Positions 8,496 through 17,395 of a DNA stretch of 64,000 bases are shown here, piece after piece (within the stretch, counting starts at the first letter, position 1; each line of letters opens with the position of its first letter). Both the position numbers and the translations under genes were made by a program. Origin of the DNA: GCA-020343675 sp964462945 (GTDB taxonomy: Bacteria > Planctomycetota > Phycisphaerae > Sedimentisphaerales > Anaerobacaceae); assembly GCA_964462945.1 (NCBI GenBank), contig CAYWZW010000017.1, positions 12,702 through 76,701 of the forward strand. Direction: 5' to 3'. The notes under the pieces are model-generated. The model saw nothing but the letters and a program-made list of their open reading frames with translations. It made no database searches and was not told the DNA's origin.

Positions 8496-10022
8496 ATGAC
8501 GGTTGAGTCAGAAACAGAGAATGTGGAATGCAGAGGTGATGTCCTCAACGTGCTCATTCTTGTTTCTATCGCCGCTGCGCTCGGGATTTACCTGGTTGCC
8601 ACGACCGTCCTTATTTCCAAAGACGGGGTAACGTATATCGAGCTGGCGAGGAAAATCTCGAGTGAGCCGCTGAACGTCGTCAAAGGGCTCACTTTCGGAT
8701 ATTCGTTTCTCATTTTTGCCTGCCACAAGCTTGCCGCTGCGTTCAGCGACAGCACATCGGCGCTCACCTGGACGTACTCGGCGCAAAGCGTCACGCTATT
8801 GTGCAGTGTGCTCGCATTGATCCCTCTGTATTTCATTGGCAAGCTGCTGGTCGGCAGCCGTAGAAGCTTCTGGGCCGTTCTGATCCTCATTATCCTGCCT
8901 TATCCTGCACAGTTTGGAAGTGACGCATTGCGAGATTGGCCGCACATCCTGTTTCTGGCGGCGGGTTTTCTGCTGCTGCTTTGGGGGGCGGAGCGAGGCA
9001 AGTGGTGGATGTTCGCAGCAGCGGGTTTGGCTGCCGGGATCGGACATATCATCCGGCCAGAATGCGCACAATTGGTCGTGTACGGAGTCCTATGGATATT
9101 GATCGGCCTCTTCGTGCCAAAACGTAGTGTGAACAGACCTGCATTGCTCGGTGCATTGACGGCTCTCCTGCTGGGCTTTGCAATCCCCGCCGCGCCGTAT
9201 ATGGCGGTCAGAGGTAAAATCCTGCCGGAAAAACTGAAAACCTTGATCGGCGATTCCGCGGGGTGGGAGCCGGAGAAAATTCAGGAACCGCGAATTCACG
9301 GCGGCCATAGCGTGTGGACAGCGTCCAGTCTGCCGGGCAAGACAGTAAAGGCAATGGGCAGACTTGCGGGGGAAATGAGCGACAACTTAATGTACTACTT
9401 CGTGCCGGCCCTGGTGATCGGGGTCTGGGATCGTGCTCGCAGAAGGTCGGCGGCAAGTGACATAGAGAGATTCTTTATCCCCGCGTTTGTCCTGCTCAAT
9501 GTCCTGATGATGATCATGCTGTACGATCACTGGGGATACATAAGCAGGAGGCATTGTCTGCCGCTGGTTGTGTTCCTGATTTTCTATGTGCCGGCGGGTA
9601 TGGAAATGCTGGCGCAGTGGCTTGAGGAACGACTCTCCAGAAACCCACCACAAGCCGGCCGACATTCGCAACTATGCTTTTTCGTGCTGTTGGCAATAGG
9701 GGCGGGTATCTGTATGCCTAAATTGCTCAGGCCGTTGGGCGCCGACAAGCACGGCTACAGAGAGGCGGCCCAGTGGCTGAAGGAAAATACGCGCCAAGAG
9801 GACGCGGTCGCTGTTCCGGATTTGCGTATCAGTTTCTACGCCGAACGCAAAGGCATAGGGTATACAACGGAAATACCTGAAGGAACCGAATACATCGTCA
9901 GGATTGTGAGAGATGAAGACGAGGAGGCCCTCTCCGGCGCAAGCGCACAGAAAGAATTTTCGGCGAGGGTGGAGAAGCGAAAAAAAAACGAAAAGCGAGT
10001 TGTGATTTATCGAATGACGTGA
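8496..10022 (+). CDS. GT39/ArnT-like membrane glycosyltransferase
   Basis: A 508-aa polytopic membrane protein. It has about ten to eleven predicted transmembrane segments, with a first periplasmic loop carrying SKDGVTYIELA. That acidic D-G-x-x-Y motif near TM1 is typical of GT39/PMT-like enzymes, which use polyprenyl-phosphate sugars at the outer face of the membrane. LRDWPHIL and IRPE are further family-like loop motifs. The C-terminal ~100 residues form a soluble domain. I prefer the ATG at 8496 with AGAGGCAGG eight bases upstream over a GTG at 8487. It lies next to, but on the opposite strand from, the exopolysaccharide locus and may glycosylate its product or proteins. Confidence 0.75.
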   Translation: MTVESETENVECRGDVLNVLILVSIAAALGIYLVATTVLISKDGVTYIELARKISSEPLNVVKGLTFGYSFLIFACHKLAAAFSDSTSALTWTYSAQSVTLLCSVLALIPLYFIGKLLVGSRRSFWAVLILIILPYPAQFGSDALRDWPHILFLAAGFLLLLWGAERGKWWMFAAAGLAAGIGHIIRPECAQLVVYGVLWILIGLFVPKRSVNRPALLGALTALLLGFAIPAAPYMAVRGKILPEKLKTLIGDSAGWEPEKIQEPRIHGGHSVWTASSLPGKTVKAMGRLAGEMSDNLMYYFVPALVIGVWDRARRRSAASDIERFFIPAFVLLNVLMMIMLYDHWGYISRRHCLPLVVFLIFYVPAGMEMLAQWLEERLSRNPPQAGRHSQLCFFVLLAIGAGICMPKLLRPLGADKHGYREAAQWLKENTRQEDAVAVPDLRISFYAERKGIGYTTEIPEGTEYIVRIVRDEDEEALSGASAQKEFSARVEKRKKNEKRVVIYRMT

Positions 10023-10081
10023 CCGGCGAAGGCACGCAGGCCTCCGGCGGACCACAAGAGCCCATAAGGGCGGCAGCGCGC

Positions 10082-11362
10082 TTACCAGCCCCTTCGGGAG
10101 AAAATGGCGGGGATGGTCAGAAATAGTATGTAGAGATTCAGCAGCAGCGATCGTCTTTGAATGTAGAGGTAGTCGTATTTTATTTTATGCGTGGGTTTCA
10201 AGTCATAGAAGCTGCGAATCTGAGCGAGGCCCGTCAGCCCCGGCTTGACCGCCAGGCGCAGCTCATGCAGGGCTTTGTGCTGCTTGACAAAGTGCGGCCT
10301 TTCCGGCCTGGGTCCCACCAGGCTCATGTCCCCTCGCAGCACGTTGAACACCTGAGGCAGCTCATCCAATCGTGTCGCTCGTAAAATCCTTCCGACCTTC
10401 GTAACGCGGGGGTCGTCCCGGCTTGCCAAGACGGGTCCAAGCTTCTTCTCGGCGTCTTTCACCATCGTCCTGAATTTGTACAGGGTGAAGATTCTGCCGT
10501 CCTTGCCCACCCTCTGCTGCTTGTAGAAGACCGGCCCGGCAGATGAGATCTTGATAAGCAGCGAAATCAGAATCGCCGCAGGCGTGGAAACGAGCACGAT
10601 AAGGATGCTGCCCACGACATCGAGGCTCCTCATAAGGAACTCCTCGACATCCCGCTTCTCTCCGACGAAGGTACTGAGAAACTGGAGCGAATCGTCCCCA
10701 TTGATTCGCCCGGACAAGAGTTCCACGTAGATCGAGGGGCTGAAAACGACGTCTATTTTCAGCTTTTGTATAAGGTAGATCAAAAGGTTCAGGTCCTTTT
10801 CATGCTGGACTCTCTCGCAGATAACCACTTCGTCAATATCGTTATGTTTGAGCAACTGCCCGATCTGGCCGCTTCCGATTGTTTCAACCACGGCCTTTTT
10901 TCCGACGACGCCCTCTGTATCGTCCCGGCCGATGACTATGACTCTCTTTCTGATCTTCTTTGCGGCTCTGAGCACGTACTGATTCAGCTTGAAAATCAGA
11001 AGAAGATTGATGAAAGAGGAAAGGACAAAAACGCTCGTTGGGAAAGCACCCCATCGGACTCTGAAGACATAAACAAACGCTACGCTTAATAACGTCCCGA
11101 AGAAAAGCCCCAAAAAGACCCTTTTGAACAGGTCCCACGAAGACTTGAACCTGTTTTTATAGACCCCGAAAAATGACAACGCCGCTATGTATATAATCGT
11201 CAGAAATATGAAACTGTTCTTGTAGGCGGAAAAACAATATGGGGGGATGTTGTTCCCATATCTGATAAGAAAAGACAAAAGGAAGGCCGCGTTCAATGCG
11301 AGCATGTCGGCAAAGAACAGGAGAATCCGGGTCGCCATGATTGAACGTTTATCTGATTGCAC
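10082..11362 (-). CDS. Exopolysaccharide priming sugar transferase (WcaJ/polyprenyl glycosylphosphotransferase)
   Basis: A 426-aa membrane enzyme that starts polysaccharide repeat units by moving a sugar-1-phosphate onto undecaprenyl phosphate. Four or five N-terminal TM segments (residues 8-125) are followed by a nucleotide-binding-like region and then a fifth hydrophobic hairpin (VVGSILIVLVSTPAAILISL). The bacterial sugar transferase domain at about 230-426 shows KFRTMV, RATRLDELPQ and GDMSLVGPRPE, the catalytic family motifs. The length is typical. An alternative ATG at 11338 exists and neither start has a clear ribosome binding site. It is the last gene of the minus-strand polysaccharide operon. 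Confidence 0.9.
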   Translation of the reverse strand: MQSDKRSIMATRILLFFADMLALNAAFLLSFLIRYGNNIPPYCFSAYKNSFIFLTIIYIAALSFFGVYKNRFKSSWDLFKRVFLGLFFGTLLSVAFVYVFRVRWGAFPTSVFVLSSFINLLLIFKLNQYVLRAAKKIRKRVIVIGRDDTEGVVGKKAVVETIGSGQIGQLLKHNDIDEVVICERVQHEKDLNLLIYLIQKLKIDVVFSPSIYVELLSGRINGDDSLQFLSTFVGEKRDVEEFLMRSLDVVGSILIVLVSTPAAILISLLIKISSAGPVFYKQQRVGKDGRIFTLYKFRTMVKDAEKKLGPVLASRDDPRVTKVGRILRATRLDELPQVFNVLRGDMSLVGPRPERPHFVKQHKALHELRLAVKPGLTGLAQIRSFYDLKPTHKIKYDYLYIQRRSLLLNLYILFLTIPAIFSRRGW

Positions 11363-11458
11363 TGGCAGTTAATTCCGACACAGGTTTGGGACGCACGTCA
11401 AATGCCCTTCTCAAAATACGCATGATTCTGCGCTTATCATCGCCCTTCGGGCGCATCG

Positions 11459-12955
11459 CTATCTGAGCCAAGCCAAAAACTTCCTGAAATCATCAAGCAA
11501 CGCCGCAGGCTTGTTCAGGTACAAACCACTTCGGGCCCTGGCGCGTTTGAATATGCGGGCAGGGCTGCGGTTATATTTGTGGAACGTGGTTTTCATAAAC
11601 CGTTCAATACCCCTGAATCGGTCATCCGTCATCGTGTCAATTCTATTGTTGAGATCTGCAAAGTAATAGTATTTTGGAGATATGGCACAATACTCCTCCA
11701 ATGTTCTGCTATCAGTAACCTCGCCGGCGGCCAGGCCAGCATCAAATAATTGAGTCCCAGGGAGCGGCTCATACACCGAAAGTGAGGCGAAATCAGGTTT
11801 GATCTGCCGCATGAGCTCGAGCGTTTGGAGCATCTCTCGTTCCGTTTCCGTCGGGAGCCCCATCATAAAATATCCCGTCCAGTGTATTCCAGCTTCGTGT
11901 ATAAGCTCGGCGGCATGTCTGACCTGTTCAACAGTTATGTTTTTTTTCATCACATCCTTAAGGACACGGTCACTGCCCGATTCTATGCCGATTTTGATGC
12001 CGTTGCAGCCGGCGGACTTCATCTCGGCCAGCAGCCGCTCGTCGATGAGATTGACCCGGGCATTGCAGTCCCATTTGACATTGAGTTTCGCGTCCTTGAG
12101 CAGCCTGCAAAACTCCAGGACTCTATTGGGGTTGATTGTAAAAATATCGTCCTTGAAACCAAATTGAACAGTGCCGTACGCAGACCGCACCTGTTGCATC
12201 TCCCCTATGACATTTCCTATAGACCTGAACCTGACGCCCCTGCCCCACACTCCGGCGGACGAACAGAACGTGCACTCAAAAGGACAGCCCCGCCCGCTCA
12301 TCATCAGTCCCATATCTTCGGAGGTATATGTGCTCTTATTCAAGAGCAGATCTCTGGCCGGATAGGGCAAGCGGTCGAGGTCCCGAATGAACTCGGCGGG
12401 AGGGTTGTGACATATCTGCCCGTCGGCCCTGAAACTGAGACCCTGGATGTCACCGTAATTGCCTTTCGCCTCAACCGCCTGAACGAGCCGCAGAAAAGAA
12501 GTCTCTGCTTCTCCTCTGACTGCAAAATCGACAAAGGGTGCTATCTTCAGCGATTCTTCGCTCCTGACCGACGGATGCGGGCCACCTACTACAACGGGGA
12601 CGTGAGGGTTTGAGCTTTTCACAATTCGCGCCGCCGTGAAGGCTGAAGCCACTTTCGTTGTAAAAACGCTTATGCCGACCAGGTCGGGCTTGAAGTCGTT
12701 CAGCACATCTCGCAGCTCCTCCCATATCGGATGCGAGAGATTGTTCACACTTTCGATGTAGTCCGGGTATTTCTCTTCCAAGGCGGAGAAGTCCATCTCC
12801 TCGGCCTTCTCTTTGTTGGCATCGGCATCATAGATGAGCGCCTGATGGCCGCTATCACGCAAAACGGCGGCCAGGTACGCAAGGCCCAGAGGGAAGAAGC
12901 GATTGTAGTACTTGATGAACCGGTAAAAGGGAGGGTCGATCAGGAGTATTCTCAT
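11459..12955 (-). CDS. B12-binding-domain radical SAM protein
   Basis: A 498-aa class B-like radical SAM enzyme. Residues 1-160 form a cobalamin-binding-type Rossmann domain (LLIDPPF, VGISVFTTK, VVVGGPHPS). The radical SAM core has Cys224, Cys228 and Cys231 (GRGCPFECTFCSS) and GIESGSDRVL. The classical D-x-H-x-x-G cobalamin ligand motif is not visible in the N-terminal domain, so base-off B12 binding is uncertain. A C-terminal helical region of about 100 aa follows. Relatives methylate or rearrange unactivated carbons. Its place within a polysaccharide operon suggests sugar or lipid-carrier modification, which is inference. Confidence 0.85.
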   Translation of the reverse strand: MRILLIDPPFYRFIKYYNRFFPLGLAYLAAVLRDSGHQALIYDADANKEKAEEMDFSALEEKYPDYIESVNNLSHPIWEELRDVLNDFKPDLVGISVFTTKVASAFTAARIVKSSNPHVPVVVGGPHPSVRSEESLKIAPFVDFAVRGEAETSFLRLVQAVEAKGNYGDIQGLSFRADGQICHNPPAEFIRDLDRLPYPARDLLLNKSTYTSEDMGLMMSGRGCPFECTFCSSAGVWGRGVRFRSIGNVIGEMQQVRSAYGTVQFGFKDDIFTINPNRVLEFCRLLKDAKLNVKWDCNARVNLIDERLLAEMKSAGCNGIKIGIESGSDRVLKDVMKKNITVEQVRHAAELIHEAGIHWTGYFMMGLPTETEREMLQTLELMRQIKPDFASLSVYEPLPGTQLFDAGLAAGEVTDSRTLEEYCAISPKYYYFADLNNRIDTMTDDRFRGIERFMKTTFHKYNRSPARIFKRARARSGLYLNKPAALLDDFRKFLAWLR

Positions 12956-12988
12956 CGTCGCACCGCCGCGATGACCTTATGCAAGCCG

Positions 12989-13888
12989 CTATTTAGCACA
13001 GGGCTTCTTTGAGCCCACAACCTTTTCTCTTCGCAAGGCATTGAGGCCCAGAGCCGCCGCGGCTTTCAGCCATATTCCAGCATACACGATCGAGTTTACG
13101 GCAAAGGTGTGCCTGGGGGCGTAGTGTTTGCGGTAGAAGATCACCATCGCGCGGTAAAACAATACGATGCACCTGCCGGACAGGCGCCGGCTGCTCTGCC
13201 CTCCAAGATGAACAATTTGAACATCGGGCACATAGCAGACCTTCCAGCCGGCCTGCTTGATTCGGTAGCACCAGTCCAAATCATCGCCGTACATAATGAA
13301 ATTTTCGTCCAGGACCCCGACCTTCTCGATCACCTCTCTCCTGACCATCAGGCAGCACCCGGAGACCGAATCCACCTGGCCGCCCTCATCACAATCCCGA
13401 TGGGTCATCAAGTACCGCCCGAACCGCTCGCTTGCGGGAAATAGCCGGTGCAGCTTCAAAAAGTAAAAAAGTGACGATGATATAGTGGGAAAGCTTCTCC
13501 TGCATTGGTGCTGAAACGATCCGTCTTGATTCAATACCTTGGGGCCGCACACGCCGACGTCCGGATGCTCGTTCATAAACCGGACGAGGCCGCCGAGAGT
13601 CCCGTTTCCAATAACGGTGTCGTTATTCAAAGACAACACGTACCGCCCTTGAGACGCTCGGATACCCTGATTATTCGCGCTCACGAATCCCCGATTCTCC
13701 GAATTCCCTATGACCGTCGCCAGGGGAAATGCCTGCCTGACAAGCTCTGTGCTTCCATCGCATGAACCGTTGTCAACAACAATAACCTCGAAGCGTACGT
13801 CTGGAGCGTGGATATAGATGGACTCCAAACAGGCCGCAAGACATTCCTTGTTATTATGGTTCACTATTGAAATCGACAAATCCATCAT
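12989..13888 (-). CDS. Family 2 glycosyltransferase (rhamnosyltransferase-like)
   Basis: A 299-aa GT-A fold glycosyltransferase: SIVNHNNKECL at the N-terminus, VVDNGSCDGS, LSLNNDTVIG (DxD-like NND), and YGDDLDWCYRIKQAGWKV, a typical acceptor-side ED-like motif. Length and pattern fit the WbbL/rhamnosyl-type subfamily. The start is set at the ATG at 13888. It overlaps the stop of the preceding broken glycosyltransferase by four bases (ATGA), and the homologous part begins right there. A longer ORF reaching 13990 runs across that gene and is rejected. The C-terminus has a hydrophobic stretch (AVNSIVYAGIWLKAAAALGL) that may anchor it to the membrane. Confidence 0.85.
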   Translation of the reverse strand: MMDLSISIVNHNNKECLAACLESIYIHAPDVRFEVIVVDNGSCDGSTELVRQAFPLATVIGNSENRGFVSANNQGIRASQGRYVLSLNNDTVIGNGTLGGLVRFMNEHPDVGVCGPKVLNQDGSFQHQCRRSFPTISSSLFYFLKLHRLFPASERFGRYLMTHRDCDEGGQVDSVSGCCLMVRREVIEKVGVLDENFIMYGDDLDWCYRIKQAGWKVCYVPDVQIVHLGGQSSRRLSGRCIVLFYRAMVIFYRKHYAPRHTFAVNSIVYAGIWLKAAAALGLNALRREKVVGSKKPCAK

Positions 13889-14287
13889 TCGCAAAGTTCG
13901 GCGTAGAGTTCCTGGTATTTCAGCCACATCTTTCGGGCATTCAGATGATTCTCGATTATACTTAAACCGGCTTCGGATGGCTCCGAGCATCCCGTGTCTG
14001 CCATGTCTGAGAGTATTTCTGACAGCGCCGCCACATCGTTGGCGGGAAACATTTGTCCCGCTCGCTGGTCAAAAGCCAGAATCTCACGATGGGCGGGTAT
14101 GTCAGACAGGACCACTGGAAGACCGCAGGCCATCGCTTCCATGACGGCGTTCGGGCAGCCCTCGGTCAGCGAGGCGGAGACGAATACATCCACCGCACCG
14201 AGGTAATCTTCCACGTTCTCGACGAAACCAGCTATCCGGCAATCCTATACCACAACTGTATTTTGCGATTATCATCGATAACGCGGT
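13885..14287 (-). pseudogene. Remnant of a family 4 glycosyltransferase (C-terminal third, frameshifted)
   Basis: The open frame 13885-14214 encodes only the C-terminal GT4 part: DVFVSASLTEGCPNAVMEAM, GLPVVLSDIPAHREIL, then a helical tail. Its upstream continuation is in another frame: 14230-14287 reads NRKIQLWYRIAG then stops, while the main frame reads RIAGFVENVEDYLGAVDVFV. Joined, they give the continuous GT4 sequence N-R-K-I-Q-L-W-Y-R-I-A-G-F-V-E-N. A frameshift therefore sits near 14240. The N-terminal two thirds of the gene are missing, replaced by the methyltransferase gene. The intact GT4 at 14954-16063 has a similar C-terminus. Confidence 0.75.
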
Positions 14288-14929
14288 TCAGGTGACTTTC
14301 TTTCTCGCAACCACCAGAAACTGCCTGGCAAAATAGTTTGTTAACAAGCCAAAAACGGAGCAACTTTTCAATATTAGTGCTACAGCTCTATGGTCGGAAT
14401 AGTTTGGTCTTATAATCTGTATTTCAAAGCTGGTATCACGCAGAAGTTTTTTAAGACTCTTCCTTGTAAAAAATCTTAAATGCGTTTTATCAAGAATACC
14501 CGCTTCTTTATAATTCCAGTTCCCGAATAGCAAGGATAATATAACACCTATAAATTGAATGTTTGGAATGCTAAGTACTATTATTCCTTCTTGAGAAAGA
14601 ACTGCTTTATGCTTTCTGAGAGTGGTCCATGGGTCTTTCAAATGTTCCAATATATCGGCATAGATAATACAATCAAATTTTTTGTTTATGGCACCTAAAT
14701 CAATTTCTTCTACATCCCCACATACAACACCATCGACATACTGTTCAGCTCGTTGGGCATACTCAGGATTTATTTCCACCCCATAAACTTCAACATTCTC
14801 ATTGCGTTCCTTCAACGCTTTCCCTAATAACCCTGCTGCACACCCCACATCCAAATATATTTGACAATTCTCAGGAATAAGGTCAAATAAATTTCTTGGA
14901 AAATGCTCAGAATAGCGTTTGATTCTCAT
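14288..14929 (-). CDS. Class I SAM-dependent methyltransferase
   Basis: A 213-aa methyltransferase of the Methyltransf_23/11 type. Motif I is LDVGCAAGLLGKAL (residues 27-40), motif II GVEINPEY, then FDCIIYADILEHLKDPWTTL and SIPNIQFIG. It probably methylates a sugar or lipid-linked saccharide, given its place between polysaccharide glycosyltransferases. The gene is visibly richer in A+T than the flanking core genes. Together with the truncated glycosyltransferase at its 3' side, this suggests it arrived by recombination. Confidence 0.85.
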   Translation of the reverse strand: MRIKRYSEHFPRNLFDLIPENCQIYLDVGCAAGLLGKALKERNENVEVYGVEINPEYAQRAEQYVDGVVCGDVEEIDLGAINKKFDCIIYADILEHLKDPWTTLRKHKAVLSQEGIIVLSIPNIQFIGVILSLLFGNWNYKEAGILDKTHLRFFTRKSLKKLLRDTSFEIQIIRPNYSDHRAVALILKSCSVFGLLTNYFARQFLVVARKKVT

Positions 14930-14953
14930 GTCTTTAGAGAACAGAAAGTCTCA

Positions 14954-16063
14954 TTAGGCACGCAGAAGGTTCTCATAAAGAGCTTGATATTGCCCCGACA
15001 TTCGTTTCGCATTTAAGTGTCTTTCGATGATCCATAAAGCAGCTTGTCGCTGAATCTTATAGGATTGATTTATTGTCCGGCGGATTGCTTCTCCAAGGCG
15101 CTCCGCATTACCGACGGGAAAGACCGTTCCGGCCTGCGGTTGGTAATCAAGCATTTCCCTGTGCGCTGGTATGTCCGACAGAATGCACGGAAGACCACAG
15201 GCCATCGCTTCCAGAACTGCATTTGGCATCCCTTCAGTATGAGAGCCGGATACCAGAAAATCTGAAGCTTGCAGATAGGCTTGTACGCTGGTGACCCTTC
15301 CAGTCAGAATAATTTTGTCTGATTTACATAAGCGGTTTAGTTTTTTCCGCAGCACGCCGTCCCCGATGAAGATCATTGTCGTATTTGGAATTGCCGCCTT
15401 CAGAAATCCTTCCGCAACGCAGACAGGATCCTTTAACGGCGACAGATGTCCCGTAACAGCAAATAACCGATGTTCGAGGGGGAGTCCCAATTGACTGCGA
15501 ATTTGCCGTTTGTGTGCGGCTTCTACAGGGAAAAACACCTCCTGGTCCACCCCGTTTGGAACAAAATCGCAGGCAAACCCATACTCTCTCGAAAGCCTTT
15601 CACTCAAAGCACGGGATACAATGACTGGTTTTTCGATTCGCCGCAACATTTTCAGATGAAGTGGTGCGATTACGTGCCGACCGATCCATCCAAAATCATA
15701 GGCATAATTTTCAAAAGGAGAACCACGTATCGTCGCCACCGTATGGACGGTTTGATTGACCCTGGCGGAAAAGAAATCCGGCCGGAAACCACTGCTATGA
15801 ACAATGTTGGGTGTATGTTTGGAAATATAATCACGAATACAATACGGGGCATGGATAAAACTGGAGAATCGCCCCAGTCGCAAGCTGGAAATAGGAACAC
15901 CCAAACGCTTAAAATCTTCTTCCATAGAATCCTTTGGTTCTGCGGACAAGGTCAGAATCTGTGGCAGGAAACGTTGACGGTCTATGTATTTGATCTGATT
16001 GAACAACTGCAGCGCGGGGCCGCCTTCTAGAAGCGTAGGTACTATGTATAGGACTTTAAACAT
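14954..16063 (-). CDS. Family 4 glycosyltransferase
   Basis: A 369-aa GT-B fold retaining glycosyltransferase. The N-terminal acceptor domain begins with VLYIVPTLLEGGPALQL, with the G-G-P-A motif near residue 15. The C-terminal nucleotide-sugar domain shows FAVTGHLSPLKDPVCVAEGF, then GSHTEGMPNAVLEAMACGLP, the conserved E-x7-E motif that binds the donor. Intact in length. It sits mid-operon and probably adds one sugar to the repeat unit on the cytoplasmic face. The donor is not predictable. The broken GT4 at 13885-14287 is a paralogue. Confidence 0.88.
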   Translation of the reverse strand: MFKVLYIVPTLLEGGPALQLFNQIKYIDRQRFLPQILTLSAEPKDSMEEDFKRLGVPISSLRLGRFSSFIHAPYCIRDYISKHTPNIVHSSGFRPDFFSARVNQTVHTVATIRGSPFENYAYDFGWIGRHVIAPLHLKMLRRIEKPVIVSRALSERLSREYGFACDFVPNGVDQEVFFPVEAAHKRQIRSQLGLPLEHRLFAVTGHLSPLKDPVCVAEGFLKAAIPNTTMIFIGDGVLRKKLNRLCKSDKIILTGRVTSVQAYLQASDFLVSGSHTEGMPNAVLEAMACGLPCILSDIPAHREMLDYQPQAGTVFPVGNAERLGEAIRRTINQSYKIQRQAALWIIERHLNAKRMSGQYQALYENLLRA

Positions 16064-16105
16064 ATTGACATGCTCACGTTATTAGTACTGCCATAACTCG
16101 CCAAC

Positions 16106-17329
16106 TTAAGTATCAGTTTTTTCAGCGCTGACTATAGGTGACAGCGATCTGTCATTCGCGCCGATGTAAACAACCATCAGAGACAATATCAGCGTTTGTG
16201 ACTTGTGCCAATATAATGCGGATTGCGTTATACTCAATACCAGAATACCCAGCAAGAATCCAAAACAGATCACCGCCCGCGTATCATAGAATCTGCCATG
16301 GGTTAACCTCCACAAACGACGGCCAAGGTGTGCTAAAGGCCATGTAAACAGCAACAATCCCACGAGACCTCCGTCAACACAAACACTCAAAAATGCATTT
16401 TGCGCCATTCCGCCCCCAAACTCCGCCTTGTATAAGCGAATTTCCTGTCCAAATCCGTGTCCTATAAGCGGCGACCTGGCGATTAAATCCAATGCCCTGC
16501 TCCAATTTATGTGATGGTCTGAGAGTCCTTCACCGGTTGACAGGTTAATGCGAACCGCCGAGCGAATCAGCTCTCCTTCGTATAGTGCAAGACATGTGAA
16601 CATGCCGACAAATAGCATGATAATCACGGCTTTTGCAGGACGGTTCCCGCGTGCCAACAATATGAAAGTCAGCCAGGCTGTTCCGATGCCTCCCGCCGCC
16701 GCACGGGAAAAAGTGAACAATGGAATCAAGCTAAAGGCACCTGCCGCCACCCAGAATAGTGCCTTTTTTATCCCCGACATCTCATAGCTGATTAGAGCCA
16801 TGACAAAAGCGAGCATAATGGCATAGCTGGCGGAAGTGTTAGCATTCCATGTCTTGAAACTCAAAGCCGTTTTGAGTCGAAATGAATATGCCAAAAGTGA
16901 AATCTGAGCCGCTTTACTATGCCATGTAAGTAAGATTTGCAGCATAAGAATGCCGCCGCCAAATAACAAACCCCACCCCAGACACACAAGTAATCTTGGA
17001 GATTTTAGAATTGTAGAAAGTGTTACTAAAATAAGCATGCAGCCCAGCATTCGGAACGGCGAATAGAAATCAAATGGCAAATCCAGGATGAGGGTGACGC
17101 ACAAAGATAATAAACAAAAGACTGCGAAGAGCCCGGCAAGCTTGAGGAATTTGAGCTGGCTCTCGGTAAACCGATAGGGACGGTATAGCCCGTTTATAAA
17201 AACGCAAAGAAAAAGAATCATCATGATGCCGTCGTCTATGCGCAGACGTGTATTGTAAAACGCAATCGCTATATCCGGCAGACCGATGGAGACGCCGTAG
17301 GAAAACAGCAGGATGCCTATTATCTTCAT
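16106..17329 (-). CDS. O-antigen ligase/polymerase-like (Wzy/WaaL family) membrane protein
   Basis: A 407-aa polytopic protein with about ten to eleven TM helices and the Wzy_C/WaaL signature. The large loop carries RALDLIARSPLIGHGFGQEI, with the S-P-L-x-G-x-G-x-G motif, preceded by SRAAAGGIG. It either polymerises repeat units or ligates the glycan to its carrier outside the inner membrane. With a flippase and a chain-length protein in the same locus, a Wzy-type polymerase role is favoured. Confidence 0.8.
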   Translation of the reverse strand: MKIIGILLFSYGVSIGLPDIAIAFYNTRLRIDDGIMMILFLCVFINGLYRPYRFTESQLKFLKLAGLFAVFCLLSLCVTLILDLPFDFYSPFRMLGCMLILVTLSTILKSPRLLVCLGWGLLFGGGILMLQILLTWHSKAAQISLLAYSFRLKTALSFKTWNANTSASYAIMLAFVMALISYEMSGIKKALFWVAAGAFSLIPLFTFSRAAAGGIGTAWLTFILLARGNRPAKAVIIMLFVGMFTCLALYEGELIRSAVRINLSTGEGLSDHHINWSRALDLIARSPLIGHGFGQEIRLYKAEFGGGMAQNAFLSVCVDGGLVGLLLFTWPLAHLGRRLWRLTHGRFYDTRAVICFGFLLGILVLSITQSALYWHKSQTLILSLMVVYIGANDRSLSPIVSAEKTDT

Positions 17330-17395
17330 TCTTGCATCGCTTATCGGATGGTCCGCAACTGGTTTCTCATCTGTTTGCTATGCAAAGAGGAGTAG

